NCBI GenBank assembly: GCA_002502365.1
Contig: DAOJ01000065.1
Location: 13,030-77,029 of the forward strand
Length of the DNA stretch: 64,000 nt
Direction: 5' to 3'
DNA from: Euryarchaeota archaeon UBA106
GTDB lineage: Archaea > Thermoplasmatota > Poseidoniia > Poseidoniales > Thalassarchaeaceae
Shown: one piece after another, positions 27,017 through 36,408 of the stretch
Layout of the letters: the number at the start of each line of letters is the position of its first letter
Position numbering within the stretch: the stretch's first letter is position 1
Notes under the pieces: model-generated
The model's input: the letters and a program-made list of their open reading frames with translations, nothing else
What the model was told of the DNA's origin: nothing
Databases searched by the model: none
Translations under genes and position numbers: made by a program

Positions 27017-27475
27017 TCAAAAAGCATTATTCCGATTCTCGGAGATTGCAAATGTAGAGGGGATAAGTAATAATCTGGATGTACCTAATCTGATTACTTC
27101 TCCTGCCATATCGCTTTCCACGAAATTTTGTATTCTTTCCACTGCCATTCTAAGTTCGGTTTCCACAGATAGTAATCTGGACATTTCTAAAATTACAATA
27201 TCTCCATCCGAAAGCCAATCTAGTATTGTAGGAATCCCTGTAATGTCATCTAGTACTGCTCGGTGTACAATTACATCACCCACCCCCCTGGCCACTGGGG
27301 CATCTGGAAAAATCTCGCCTAGATCGTGGTAATCTTGACCAGGGTCAATAGAAATAGGTGTACTCTGGTTTGGCAGACTAGGCATTTCAATCCACTTTGG
27401 TTCTTGCCTATTCACCTTCGCCATGAATACTGCCGAGGTAATCGGCCCTTTGATTAATACGGTCAGGATTTGCAT
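27017..27475 (-). CDS. sepF: SepF-like cell division protein
   Basis: The C-terminal ~80 residues (ITGIPTILDWLSDGDIVILEMSRLL, then AVERIQNFVESDMAGEVIRLGTSRLLLIPSTFAI) match the SepF core: a hydrophobic strand, a polymerising helix region and a GDI-type turn. Archaeal SepF anchors FtsZ to the membrane through an N-terminal amphipathic helix. Here the first residues (MQILTVLIKGPITSAVF) could serve that role if the start is 27475; an alternative ATG at 27424 would remove them. There is no clear ribosome site. A TATA-like element (GTATATTTTG) lies about 55 nt upstream, so a short leader is possible. FtsZ is not in this window. Confidence 0.75.
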   Translation of the reverse strand: MQILTVLIKGPITSAVFMAKVNRQEPKWIEMPSLPNQSTPISIDPGQDYHDLGEIFPDAPVARGVGDVIVHRAVLDDITGIPTILDWLSDGDIVILEMSRLLSVETELRMAVERIQNFVESDMAGEVIRLGTSRLLLIPSTFAISENRNNAF

Positions 27476-27613
27476 TTTCTGTTTGGTTTAGAACATTAGT
27501 GCTAATTTCGAATCAGACGGAACAAAATATACTAGATTCGATATAATTCCTCAATACGCTCCCGTCGGATTGATAAGGGGCCGGATTTGAGTTGATTCCG
27601 CAGGGAACTCTCC

Positions 27614-28255
27614 GTGCGGACGATTCACATGAACGCAGAAGCAGACGCGGTAAAGACCGGAACTAGCACAGTAGGCATTACTTTTGATGGAGGTGTGGTA
27701 GTAGGTGCTGATCACAGAGCCACAATGGGTCACTTTATTGCCAACAAGAGTGTAAAGAAATTATTCAAAATTTCAAACAATGTTGCTTTGACTACTGCAG
27801 GTTTGGTCGGACATGCTCAATCACTTTCCAGAACACTTGCAGCGGAACTGCGTCTTTATGAGCTAAAACGCAACACACCAATGACTGTTCGTGGCGCAGC
27901 TACCTTAACTGCAAATATTCTAGTCGGCCGCCCACACTACGTTCAGTTGTTGATAGTGGGCACAGATGAAGATGGCCCAAGTGTATATTCGATTGACTCA
28001 GCAGGAGGCTCGATACCGGACGTTTACTGTGCTACCGGGTCTGGAAGTCCGTTCATGTATGGAGTACTCGAAGATCAATATAAGGATGGAATGACCAAAA
28101 ATCAAGCTCTAAAAGTAGCCGCTAAGGCACTCCTCGCCTCTGCTCAAAGAGATGCAGCAAGTGGTAATGGAATGGATTTAGCAGTAATTACAAAAGAAGA
28201 AGGCTATCAGCAACTAACAGAGAAAGAGGTCACTGACCTTCTTTCAAAATTGTGA
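27614..28255 (+). CDS. psmB: 20S proteasome beta subunit
   Basis: The catalytic beta subunit of the archaeal 20S proteasome. A 16-residue propeptide ends in KTG, and cleavage would expose Thr17 as the N-terminal nucleophile (TSTVGITFDGGVVVGADHRAT). The GSGSPFMYGVLE and DAASGNGMDLAVITKEEG blocks are typical of beta subunits. The 213 residues match the family. The alpha subunit and PAN are outside the window. It is divergent from sepF across a ~140-bp region with TATA-like stretches. Confidence 0.95.
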   Translation: MRTIHMNAEADAVKTGTSTVGITFDGGVVVGADHRATMGHFIANKSVKKLFKISNNVALTTAGLVGHAQSLSRTLAAELRLYELKRNTPMTVRGAATLTANILVGRPHYVQLLIVGTDEDGPSVYSIDSAGGSIPDVYCATGSGSPFMYGVLEDQYKDGMTKNQALKVAAKALLASAQRDAASGNGMDLAVITKEEGYQQLTEKEVTDLLSKL

Positions 28256-28336
28256 ACATTCTCCACGGCAATTTGCCTTACAACCCATTTCTGGGTTTTT
28301 GGATGGGTGTGGAGTTCCCCATATGAGGTGTATATT

Positions 28337-30253
28337 ATGCGACTAACACTGACAGAAGTAAAGCAACGTGTATCGAAGTTGGTACCTGAGAATATTGACT
28401 ATGATGTTGATGTCGAAGCAGGATCGATTGCAATTATCACTAAACAACCAGAAGCCTTTGCAATTGCAGGTCAATCATTGACTGTAAAAATTGCAAAAAA
28501 TGTTAAGCGAAGAGTAATTGTTAGACCTCACCCTGATATTCTATCCGATGAGGCTACAGTTCTCCAAAAGGTCAACGAAATTATTCCCGCCGAGGCAGAA
28601 GTAAGAAATGTCTGGCTCGACCCAGCACTCTCTGAAATAACATTAGAGTGCGATGATCCGGCTTCAGCAGTTGGTCCTAAAGGGGTGCATATCAAAAATC
28701 TTAGAGATGAAATCGGTTGGTTAGTTTCCGTTGACCGTGCTCCGGCCTTTGAGAGTAGAACACAGCACGATATTCGCCGATACAGGAAAGAGTTAGCAGA
28801 TGAACGAAAGGCCCTTCTGAGGAAATTTGGCACTCGTATATATCGCCCAAAAAGACCTGGTGAACCTTGGGTCCGATTAACAGCCCTAGGGTCATACAGG
28901 GAAGTTGGGAGGGCTATGCATTTGGTTACCACAAATGAATCTAGAATACTTGTTGATTGTGGGGCTAAACCTACAATTAATAGAAATGAAGTACAACCAT
29001 TTTTCAACGCCCCAGAATTATTACCTTTGGACAATCTCGATGCTATCGTACTAACTCATGCTCACGTAGACCATATTGCTATGCTGCCGGTACTCTTTCG
29101 CTATGGCTACAGGGGTCCGGTGTATTGTACTCCTCCAACTAGAGATTTAATGACGCTGTTACAAATGGATTACATCAAGGTTTCACAAGCTGAAGGGTCT
29201 GAGCCACCTTATTCGAAAGCCGATATCCAAGAATGTATCAAACATGTAGTTGATGTAAGGTGGGGAGATAAAACGGATATTGCACCAGACGTTAAAATTA
29301 CCATGGAGAATGCAGGCCATATACTTGGTTCATCAAGTGTATATATGCAGATTGGCGAGGGTAATTTTGAACACAGATTATTATTTTCTGGAGATATAAA
29401 ATATGAAAGGTCGTGGTTATTTGATGCTGCTACAGTTAGGTTCCAGAAGGTTGAAACTTTAGTTATTGAGTCCACATATGGAGGTCCACAAGATTTCCAA
29501 CCCAATCGTAATGATGCAACTCAAGAACTCCAAGATTTGGTTAAATTAGCTCTGTCTCGCGGTGGAAAAATATTCTGCCCAGTATTCGCGGTTGGGCGTT
29601 CTCAAGAAGTTATGATTGCACTGGATCAATTATTCAAATCAGGCGAAGTTCAACCTGTTACTGTTTGGCTGGATGGGATGATAGCAGAAGCAACCGCGAT
29701 ACATGCCAGTCATCCAGACTTCCTAAACAGAGAGTTACGAAGTAAGGTGCTTAAAGGAGGTGAAGAAAATCCGTTTAATTCGCCCTGGTTTAAACAGGTC
29801 GATAGTCGAGAACAACGGGAATCTATACTCTATGATCCTTCACCTTGTATAGTTCTAGCAACCTCAGGAATGATGACTGGCGGGCCAATAATTGAATATT
29901 TCAAACACTGGGCACCAGAACAAAATAATACTCTTTGTTTTGTAGGTTATCAGGCCTCTGGTACACTTGGAAGAAGACTTCAACAAGGTCATGCAGAAGT
30001 GCCTCTGATGGATAAGGGGCAGACACTTATGGTTCCCATTTCTTGCAACGTAGTAACCATTGATGGTTTCAGCGGCCACTCAGATAGACGTCAGTTAATG
30101 GATTATGTCAAAGCGTTGAATCCAACCCCTAGGAAAATAATTTGCCATCATGGTGATCCAAAAACCTGTAACGCATTCCGGCAAGGTCTTAGAGATGAAT
30201 TTAGAGTTCAAACCTATGCGCCAGCAAACCTAGAGACATTGCGACTGAAGTAA
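28337..30253 (+). CDS. fttA: aCPSF1 / FttA archaeal transcription termination ribonuclease
   Basis: Architecture: N-terminal KH-like domains (~residues 1-150), then a metallo-beta-lactamase core with the zinc motif HAHVDH near residue 242, then GHILGSSSVY, FSGDIKYE, and a beta-CASP domain with GRSQEV, LATSGMMTGGP and GYQASGTLGRRL. The C-terminal GFSGHSDRRQL and CHHGDP complete the active site. aCPSF1/FttA cleaves RNA and terminates transcription in archaea. The ATG at 28337 has GAGGTG 6 nt upstream; the in-frame GTG at 28307 is less likely. 638 residues is normal for this protein. It lies ~80 bp after psmB. Confidence 0.95.
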   Translation: MRLTLTEVKQRVSKLVPENIDYDVDVEAGSIAIITKQPEAFAIAGQSLTVKIAKNVKRRVIVRPHPDILSDEATVLQKVNEIIPAEAEVRNVWLDPALSEITLECDDPASAVGPKGVHIKNLRDEIGWLVSVDRAPAFESRTQHDIRRYRKELADERKALLRKFGTRIYRPKRPGEPWVRLTALGSYREVGRAMHLVTTNESRILVDCGAKPTINRNEVQPFFNAPELLPLDNLDAIVLTHAHVDHIAMLPVLFRYGYRGPVYCTPPTRDLMTLLQMDYIKVSQAEGSEPPYSKADIQECIKHVVDVRWGDKTDIAPDVKITMENAGHILGSSSVYMQIGEGNFEHRLLFSGDIKYERSWLFDAATVRFQKVETLVIESTYGGPQDFQPNRNDATQELQDLVKLALSRGGKIFCPVFAVGRSQEVMIALDQLFKSGEVQPVTVWLDGMIAEATAIHASHPDFLNRELRSKVLKGGEENPFNSPWFKQVDSREQRESILYDPSPCIVLATSGMMTGGPIIEYFKHWAPEQNNTLCFVGYQASGTLGRRLQQGHAEVPLMDKGQTLMVPISCNVVTIDGFSGHSDRRQLMDYVKALNPTPRKIICHHGDPKTCNAFRQGLRDEFRVQTYAPANLETLRLK

Positions 30254-30311
30254 AATTTTGTATTCTCAACACTCCACCAAACTCAAACATAATACCCGCT
30301 CCCGAGGAATT

Positions 30312-31529
30312 ATGAGGTTGGTTGCCTGTACTGTTTTGAGTATCGTAATTCTTTCATCCTCTCTATCTGGTTGTCTTAGTTCCGATGAAGGAGATGATTC
30401 AATCATAGAAATCGAAGAGCCCAGTAAAGCATTTAGTATAGTCGCACCAATTGATACTGGAATCAATGTTTATCATAATCACTTTATCATGAATGAATCC
30501 ATTCCTGATTGGATAATAGAGGGGATGGGTGTTACCATATGGTGTAATATTACCAAAGAAGGAACTTGGCAGGAAAGATATGAGGCCGACAAAGAAAATT
30601 GTTGGGATATTATCACTTCAAATGATATCGTATATTTTGTAGGGACTAGGATAATTGGTACGACACCAGACGATCAAACAGATATACCCATTCTTGATGA
30701 TCCGTCCGATGGCCATGGGACTGCAGTCACTGGGGCTGTTTTAGATGCCAATCCCAATGCAATAATTTTCTTTGTCGAAGGGTTTAGTGACGCTGCAGTT
30801 TTGGCGGCAGCCAATCAGCCACTTGTGGATATTATCACCACTTCATTCGGACCAATTGGTTCAATCCCCGTTCCCGGAATCGAGGACTCAACAAGGGTTG
30901 CAGTAGTAGAAAACAAAAAGATTCACACAGGTGCGGCGGATAATACTCCATCTCCAGCAGTACAAGATTCTACTGCGGGTCCTCCTTGGTCGATTGGGAT
31001 ATCGGGTTATGCCGAAGAAGAAGATGACCAGAAAGAAACCATGAGTGGTTCATATCCAGACATAGCAGCTGACTGGACGCAGTTACTTCCTAATCATGAT
31101 GATATTGATGGCTATCATCAAACATCTGGAACCTCTTTTGCTACACCTAGGACTGCAGGAATACTTAGTATGATTTTGACAATGTTAAGAGATGATGTAG
31201 GTGATACTAGAACAGGTGCTTCAAGTGACAGGTCTGGTTTGTTAGTAAATGGAACTAATCTTTCTATTACCAATGATGACATCAGAGATGCACTTAACTT
31301 GTCCGCATGGTATCCAAGTGCATCGACTTGGGATCCAACCTCTGGTACATTGCCGATTTCCCCAATTGCTCCATGCACACAAGTCGGCTGGGGTGTAGTT
31401 AATTTATCAAATATTGAGCCAATGTACAAACACCTAGCAGGGATAGATACTATGCCTCAAAGACCATCAGATGTTGTTGCTTGTATGGAAACCAACCAAG
31501 CAATGCGAGAAGCCTATTGGGGAAGCTGA
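30312..31529 (+). CDS. Subtilisin-like serine protease lipoprotein (S8 family)
   Basis: A lipoprotein signal peptide ends in LSGC, with C21 as the lipidated residue, followed by an acidic linker. The S8 catalytic triad is visible: D48 in PIDTG, H135 in DGHGTAVTG and S275 in TSGTSFATP. There is no large propeptide, so the enzyme may mature differently or need little processing. The start ATG at 30312 is preferred because it begins the signal peptide. It is probably anchored at the cell surface and degrades proteins. It follows fttA by ~60 bp. Confidence 0.9.
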   Translation: MRLVACTVLSIVILSSSLSGCLSSDEGDDSIIEIEEPSKAFSIVAPIDTGINVYHNHFIMNESIPDWIIEGMGVTIWCNITKEGTWQERYEADKENCWDIITSNDIVYFVGTRIIGTTPDDQTDIPILDDPSDGHGTAVTGAVLDANPNAIIFFVEGFSDAAVLAAANQPLVDIITTSFGPIGSIPVPGIEDSTRVAVVENKKIHTGAADNTPSPAVQDSTAGPPWSIGISGYAEEEDDQKETMSGSYPDIAADWTQLLPNHDDIDGYHQTSGTSFATPRTAGILSMILTMLRDDVGDTRTGASSDRSGLLVNGTNLSITNDDIRDALNLSAWYPSASTWDPTSGTLPISPIAPCTQVGWGVVNLSNIEPMYKHLAGIDTMPQRPSDVVACMETNQAMREAYWGS

Positions 31530-31534
31530 AAGAT

Positions 31535-31840
31535 TTACAATACTGGTACGTCAAAACCGTCTTCCACAGGATCTGGTGCATTTTTCTTGGTATTGATTTC
31601 GTCTATATCCTCGCTCACCTCGACTCGTTCATTTTTTTGTATTGATAAATAATTTGAATTTCCGGACAATGCAAAAGCCAACGCAGCCGGTGTTAAGAGA
31701 AGGTATACCCAAACCTCAATCGTCAATGCCGATTCTGAGATTAGTGAGTTGATGGAGAGTGAAATTAGTAGGAAAAAAGCCAACCAACTCAATATCACCC
31801 GTGTATTCCTCACGTATAGCCGTAAAGCATTATGTTTCAT
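31535..31840 (-). CDS. Small membrane protein, ~101 aa
   Basis: A basic N-terminus (LRLYVRNTR) is followed by two hydrophobic helices (WLAFFLLISLSINSL, then WVYLLLTPAALAFALSG) and a long acidic, probably cytoplasmic tail ending in GFDVPVL. The ATG at 31840 is chosen. A longer reading from 31933 would run into the start of the divergent zinc-ribbon gene. TATA-like sequence lies ~40 nt upstream. The family is not recognised. Confidence 0.55.
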   Translation of the reverse strand: MKHNALRLYVRNTRVILSWLAFFLLISLSINSLISESALTIEVWVYLLLTPAALAFALSGNSNYLSIQKNERVEVSEDIDEINTKKNAPDPVEDGFDVPVL

Positions 31841-31905
31841 TAGGGATACGTTGATTCTAGCAATTATGTCTCTAATTATATGCTTGAAAATAATAAACAA
31901 TATCT

Positions 31906-31932
31906 TGAACCTTGACTTTTCACCAAGGTTCA
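31906..31932 (+). promoter_or_regulatory. 9-bp inverted repeat abutting a start codon
   Basis: TGAACCTTG (31906-31914) pairs with CAAGGTTCA (31924-31932), leaving a 9-nt loop; the last A is the first base of the start codon at 31932. As DNA it could be an operator, and as RNA it could hide the start codon. An A/T-rich TATA-like block (31889-31904) is just upstream. The downstream gene may encode a DNA-binding protein, so autoregulation is an attractive but untested idea. Confidence 0.4.
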
Positions 31933-32369
31933 TGCAGACCGATTGGCTTCTACTTAGGTGTGTTTGCGGTCAATCATTTGGTTCTCGTCGTGGCACAAAG
32001 GCTTCCTGTATTCGGTGCGGTGAATCAAAGCAAATTACTACTGCTGCGGTATTTTCAGATCCAAATAAACTTACAGAAGCGGTGGCAAAAGCAAATCTAC
32101 CAACCGAAATTAGAGATGAAATAAATAAAAAACTCGATGACAAAAAAAGAAAGCAATTGAAAACAAGAAATCATGCTAATCCAAATACAATACAATTCAT
32201 TCTTAGACAATCCACTGATGAAAGAGGGATATTGACACTAAGTTCGTTGCATCATATACTCCAATGTGAAGGAATTTCGGACCCCTCACCTGAACAAATT
32301 ATAGGTATGGCAGAATTACAAGGAGTAGTCCAGAGAGTGGGCAATGAAGAGTGGAAATGGTTAGCGTGA
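31932..32369 (+). CDS. Zinc-ribbon protein with winged-helix-like C-terminus
   Basis: 145 residues. The N-terminus holds a zinc ribbon (CVCGQSFGSRRGTKASCIRCG). A basic helical middle follows (KLDDKKRKQLKTRNH), and a C-terminal ~60-residue region (FILRQSTDERGILTLSSLHHILQCEGI) could be a winged helix. That arrangement suggests a DNA- or RNA-binding regulator, but I cannot name the family (DUF5817-like at best). The ATG at 31932 is right next to a 9-bp inverted repeat. A longer reading from 31749 would overlap the divergent membrane-protein gene. Confidence 0.7.
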   Translation: MQTDWLLLRCVCGQSFGSRRGTKASCIRCGESKQITTAAVFSDPNKLTEAVAKANLPTEIRDEINKKLDDKKRKQLKTRNHANPNTIQFILRQSTDERGILTLSSLHHILQCEGISDPSPEQIIGMAELQGVVQRVGNEEWKWLA

Positions 32370-32406
32370 ACTCCATAAAGTCGACTAGGGTGGCCAAGAC
32401 ACTCAC

Positions 32407-32484
32407 GGGCCTGTGGGTTAGTCTGGCCTATGCTAGATGGTTTGGGACCATTTGACCCTGGTTCAAATCCAGGCAGGCCCACCA
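32407..32484 (+). tRNA. tRNA-Pro (anticodon UGG), CCA encoded
   Basis: The acceptor stem pairs GGGCCTG (32407-32413) with CAGGCCC (32474-32480), followed by discriminator A and an encoded CCA. The anticodon arm has stem GATGG/CCATT and loop TTTGGGA (32441-32447), giving anticodon TGG (32443-32445) with G37, as expected for proline. The T-arm contains GGTTCAAATCC. No intron is present. The gene lies between a zinc-ribbon gene and a convergent Nudix gene. Confidence 0.93.
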
Positions 32485-32516
32485 TTTCTTCTTCTCCGAG
32501 TGATAGCAAAGCCTAA

Positions 32517-33278
32517 TCATAGAAATTTTTCAATAGCCTCTATATCAAATAATGAAACTGCAACAGACAAAGCTTCTTCTTTTTCGAACCATTTCGCTTC
32601 CTCTATTTCATCGTCCTTTGGTACTATGTTTTCAGCGGCAATATCTGCTTCACATTTGTACGTAAATGATAGCCAACTAATACCATCTGGTGTGAAAATC
32701 TCTTGTCTTACAATTGAGTCAACGATATTTCCATATCCTTCACTAGACTCTCCCATTGGATCGGGAATCCTAATATTGATTCCTAACTCTTCTAACGCTT
32801 CACGTTCCGCACCTTTCCTAGGGTGTTCTCCGTAATCTACGAAGCCTCCAGGTAATGTCCAACATCCTGTAAAAAAACCACGTGTAACCTTTGCTAAAAG
32901 GACCTGATTGTTGGGATTAATTACTACAACCTTGCTAACAACTCTATGTAGAGTACGATAAACAGATTCCCTTGCCACAGGGTCTACTTCACTGTCACTA
33001 ATTACAGAATCTTTCCATGCCCATTCTCTAGGCCAAGGTATATCAGGAGTGGCGACTATTACTTGATGCATTTTTTGTCCTAATCTAAACTCATTAGTCC
33101 TATTTACCTTCCAACTCAACCCCATACTTTCTGCTTCATCTGGAGTTGGTAGTCTAATTGAGTAACTACCCTTTCCTTCCCTGCCCATTTGCGGAATTAC
33201 GGGGCCATTTCCCTCCAAATCTACTAACAATAATTTCCCATCATGTTCGAGATGAATGTGATGAGAAATATCATTCAT
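32517..33278 (-). CDS. Nudix hydrolase with N-terminal extension
   Basis: The Nudix box is complete: G145, E151, R159, E160, E163, E164 and G166, in the region GGFVDYGEHPRKGAERE. Nudix enzymes hydrolyse nucleoside diphosphates linked to another moiety (NADH, ADP-ribose, nucleotide sugars and others). About 110 residues precede the catalytic domain; they contain PWPREWAWKD and HHIHLEHDGK and may bind a substrate or a partner. The total of 253 residues is longer than a minimal Nudix. The specific substrate cannot be read. It is convergent with the tRNA. Confidence 0.9.
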   Translation of the reverse strand: MNDISHHIHLEHDGKLLLVDLEGNGPVIPQMGREGKGSYSIRLPTPDEAESMGLSWKVNRTNEFRLGQKMHQVIVATPDIPWPREWAWKDSVISDSEVDPVARESVYRTLHRVVSKVVVINPNNQVLLAKVTRGFFTGCWTLPGGFVDYGEHPRKGAEREALEELGINIRIPDPMGESSEGYGNIVDSIVRQEIFTPDGISWLSFTYKCEADIAAENIVPKDDEIEEAKWFEKEEALSVAVSLFDIEAIEKFL

Positions 33279-33345
33279 ATTTAATCACGGAAAGAAGAAA
33301 GGAAATGAAATAATCGGACAAATGAGAAGTCATTGGGAAATTTAT

Positions 33346-34341
33346 CTACAATAACTCGCTTACCGCTTCCCTTTCTTGCAATAATGCTTGGATATTCTCA
33401 GAAATTTTTCCTTGAGCAAATTCGTCAATTTCTAAGTTGTCTACAACATTAATTTCTCCATCTTCACATTTGCATGGGAAGCTGTAGACCAACCCTTCTG
33501 GCACACCGTACCAACCTTCAGAAGGCAATGCCATTGACACAATACGTCCATCCGAACCTTGCCACCAATCTCTCATGTGGTCAACAGCCGCTGAAGCGGC
33601 TGAGGCGGCTGAAGAGGCACCGCGAGCCATAATCACTGCCTTCCCCCTTGTGGCGACTGTGTTTAGGAACTCACCATTTAGCCAATTACGATCAAAAATT
33701 TCCGTTGCATGTTGATCTTCCACCAATGCGAACCTAGGGTCGGGGTACATTGTGTTAGAATGATTTCCCCAAATGAAAACATCCTTTATTCTTGATGAAG
33801 TAACTCCGGCTTTTTCCGCCATCAATCCAACGGCTCGGTTTTGGTCTAGACGTGTCATAGCAGTAAATTGTCTCGATGGTATATCTGGAGCGTTAGCTGA
33901 AGCAATTAGAGCATTCGTGTTACACGGATTACCTACTGTAATGACCTTAACATTTCGTGATGCAACGGAATTTATTGCTCTTCCTTGACCAACAAAAATC
34001 GGACCATTGGCGGCCACTAAATCTGATCTATCCATGTCCTTGGTACGTGGACGTGAACCAACCAAGAATATTGCCTCTGTATCTTTGAAAGCAACCTCTG
34101 GATCATCAGTTCCAATTATATCATGGATTAATGGGAAGGCGGAATCTTTCAATTCCATTATCACTCCTTCTAATCGTTGCATTCCTGGTGGGATTTCTAG
34201 TAATTGCAATATGATTGGTTGATTACTGCCAAAGCAATCTCCACTTGCAATTCTCCATAGTAAAGCATAACCGATATTTCCTGCGGCTCCTGTAACTGCT
34301 ACTCTGATTGGTTTAATCGATTGGTCTTGTCCCCTTTGCAT
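33346..34341 (-). CDS. mdh: Malate dehydrogenase (type 2, cytosolic-like)
   Basis: NAD-dependent malate dehydrogenase of the citric acid cycle. Diagnostic features are the NAD-binding [10 protein letters not shown] near the N-terminus, then [17 protein letters not shown] (active-site loop with two arginines), [20 protein letters not shown] and the catalytic-His motif [11 protein letters not shown]. This is the bacterial/cytosolic MDH group rather than the LDH-like archaeal group. 331 residues is typical. An Ala/Ser-rich run ([14 protein letters not shown]) is part of the normal helix. The gene is divergent from the CPBP protease gene. Confidence 0.95.
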   Translation of the reverse strand: MQRGQDQSIKPIRVAVTGAAGNIGYALLWRIASGDCFGSNQPIILQLLEIPPGMQRLEGVIMELKDSAFPLIHDIIGTDDPEVAFKDTEAIFLVGSRPRTKDMDRSDLVAANGPIFVGQGRAINSVASRNVKVITVGNPCNTNALIASANAPDIPSRQFTAMTRLDQNRAVGLMAEKAGVTSSRIKDVFIWGNHSNTMYPDPRFALVEDQHATEIFDRNWLNGEFLNTVATRGKAVIMARGASSAASAASAAVDHMRDWWQGSDGRIVSMALPSEGWYGVPEGLVYSFPCKCEDGEINVVDNLEIDEFAQGKISENIQALLQEREAVSELL

Positions 34342-34450
34342 ACTATTTCCCCGTAGTTGGCGAAATTATTCCAACCCTTAGCCTTTAGTGAGTAGACAAT
34401 TCATCTTATGCCGCCCGAAGACTAATTGGAGAATTTAATTTGGCGGTTGT

Positions 34451-35131
34451 ATGGAGTTGCGCCATAAGTCCCTATTAGGGTTAATTTTGGTATCACTTAT
34501 GCCAACCTTCTCTATATTATTTACATATTCAATTAGTAGTTCTGAATCTCAGTCCCAATTGTTTTTTTTGTTTGCGAAAATATGGATTATAGCTATCCCA
34601 ATTTATTGGATTTACAAAATTGAAAATCAACGTATAGTGTTAGGTAATTTTGACAGAGTATCAAAAATAGAATCAATCATTTCTGGAATAATTATGTTTT
34701 TAATTATACTAGGGATGTATGCTTTTTTTCATTCTACTTTAGACGTTGAATTAATGCGGCAAGAAATAGGCTCTACAGGATTACTTGATTTACGCTTGTA
34801 CATTCTTGGAATGATTTTTTGGATTTCAATAAATAGTCTCATCGAAGAACTAGTATTCAGACAATTTATTGGAGACAGGCTTCTCGAATTAACCGGCAAA
34901 AAAAATCTGACTGTATTATTCTCAGCCCTGATTTTCACTTCTCATCATACAGTTGTTTTGAGTTATTATTTTTCACCTCTACAGAATGCTGTGGCGAGTT
35001 TAGGGATTTTTCTTGCAGGTGCGACATGGTCCATTTTGTGGCTACGGCATAGGTCTTTGATGGTCTGTTGGATATCCCATGCGATTGCAGATATTGCAGT
35101 ATTTGGATTAGGGTACCTTATCTTGTTCTAA
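34451..35131 (+). CDS. CPBP-family intramembrane metalloprotease
   Basis: A polytopic protein (about seven hydrophobic helices) with the CPBP/CAAX-protease signatures EELVFRQF (EExxxR motif), FTSHHTVVLSYY (second His motif) and WISHAIADIAVFG (third motif). These residues bind the catalytic zinc in Rce1-like proteases. Archaeal members have been proposed to process prenylated or membrane-bound peptides or to act in immunity. There is no signal for a bacteriocin context. 226 residues. Confidence 0.88.
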   Translation: MELRHKSLLGLILVSLMPTFSILFTYSISSSESQSQLFFLFAKIWIIAIPIYWIYKIENQRIVLGNFDRVSKIESIISGIIMFLIILGMYAFFHSTLDVELMRQEIGSTGLLDLRLYILGMIFWISINSLIEELVFRQFIGDRLLELTGKKNLTVLFSALIFTSHHTVVLSYYFSPLQNAVASLGIFLAGATWSILWLRHRSLMVCWISHAIADIAVFGLGYLILF

Positions 35132-35244
35132 TTTTACAGGAATCTTTCCTTGAGGTAACTAATCCGTTTGTTTCAATAATCTAATTCCTGTCGCTAGCAT
35201 CAACATACATGAGCCTACGGCTCATTGGAACGAGTGTGGCATTT

Positions 35245-36408
35245 ATGAGACTGGGTATATTGAAGGAACCAGAAGAAGAAACTAGGGTTGCAATCGTACC
35301 TAATTCGGTTCCAAAATTAAAGAAATTAGGTTTTGAGGTTCTAATCGAATCTGGAGCCGGCATTTCAGCCCATCATTTGGATGCCGAGTACGAGTCAAAG
35401 GGAGCCTCGATCGTGGGCCGCGATGATGCGATGGCCTGCGAGATGTTGATTTGCATCGGAGCGCCTGATTTTTCTGCTCTTTCGGAGGGTCAAATGGTCG
35501 CATGTGTGTCTGATCCATTCCGTCATCCTGAGCGGGTCAGGCAAGCCATGGATGCCAAGGTCACCCTGATGAGTATGGACATGATTCCTCGCCGCCTCTC
35601 TCGTGCTCAAGCGATGGATGTGAACTCAAGCCAAGACAATCTAGCTGGTTACAAAGCAGTATTGATGGGTGCTGCACAAGTTCCCAAGGGAATTCCCATG
35701 ATGACCACCTCAGCCGGCACTGTTCGTCCAGCCAAGTTCGTGATTATGGGCAGTGGTGTGGCGGGTTTGCAAGCCATCGCCACAGCCAAGCGTTTGGGTG
35801 CGATTGTCTATGCTTCTGACGTTAGAAAGTCAACTGCTGAGCAGATTCAATCCGTTGGTGGCCGATTTATTGAGGTCGAAGGAATGGATGATTTCGAAGA
35901 TGATTCTGGATATGCCAAACCTCTCACTCCTGAGTTTATTCAGAAGGTAAACGATACAGTTTGCGAAGTTGCTGCAGATGCTGATGTTGTCGTCACGACA
36001 GCACGAATCTTCGGACGCCCTGCGCCGATTACGGTCCCCGCTTCAGCGGTTGCCAATTTCAAACCAGGATCAGTAGTTGTCGATATGAATGCGGATGTTG
36101 GGGGCAATTGTGAACTAACTTCAGCGGGTGAAATTATTACGACAGATAATGGCGTGACCATCGTTGGGACCACCAATCTCCCTGGTCAATTGGCATCGAC
36201 TGCAAGCATGTTGTATTCTAACAATTTGACAACCTTTGTCGCATCTCTTGTCAAGGATGGTGAAATTGTAATTGATCCAGAAGATGATATCTTGTTTGGA
36301 GCTCCAGAAGGCAGTGATTTCTATGTCTCAGGTATGGGGGGTGTGCTGGTTTGCATGGATGGGAAAATCCATGCTAAGCAAACCCGATTGTCCGAGGTGG
36401 TTGGATGA
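35245..36408 (+). CDS. pntAA: NAD(P) transhydrogenase alpha subunit, soluble domain I
   Basis: This is the NAD(H)-binding subunit of the proton-pumping transhydrogenase. Features are RLGILKEPEEETRVAIVP at the N-terminus, GYKAVLMGA, the NAD-binding VIMGSGVAGLQAIATAKRLGA and the VVDMNADVGGNCELT region. The ATG at 35245 is preferred over 35209 because the family begins MRLGILKE. GC content is higher than in flanking genes (one 60-base stretch at 35401-35460 is 60% GC by count). It is the first gene of a three-gene operon that overlaps pntAB by 4 bp. The enzyme supplies NADPH using the proton gradient. Confidence 0.95.
   Translation: MRLGILKEPEEETRVAIVPNSVPKLKKLGFEVLIESGAGISAHHLDAEYESKGASIVGRDDAMACEMLICIGAPDFSALSEGQMVACVSDPFRHPERVRQAMDAKVTLMSMDMIPRRLSRAQAMDVNSSQDNLAGYKAVLMGAAQVPKGIPMMTTSAGTVRPAKFVIMGSGVAGLQAIATAKRLGAIVYASDVRKSTAEQIQSVGGRFIEVEGMDDFEDDSGYAKPLTPEFIQKVNDTVCEVAADADVVVTTARIFGRPAPITVPASAVANFKPGSVVVDMNADVGGNCELTSAGEIITTDNGVTIVGTTNLPGQLASTASMLYSNNLTTFVASLVKDGEIVIDPEDDILFGAPEGSDFYVSGMGGVLVCMDGKIHAKQTRLSEVVG

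Noticed and set aside
32407..32484. An intron in tRNA-Pro
   Set aside because: The anticodon arm is complete and continuous, with no extra bulge-helix-bulge sequence.
34451..35131. CPBP protease as part of a defence or bacteriocin cluster
   Set aside because: Neighbours are mdh and pntAA, both housekeeping genes, and no toxin or peptide precursor is nearby.
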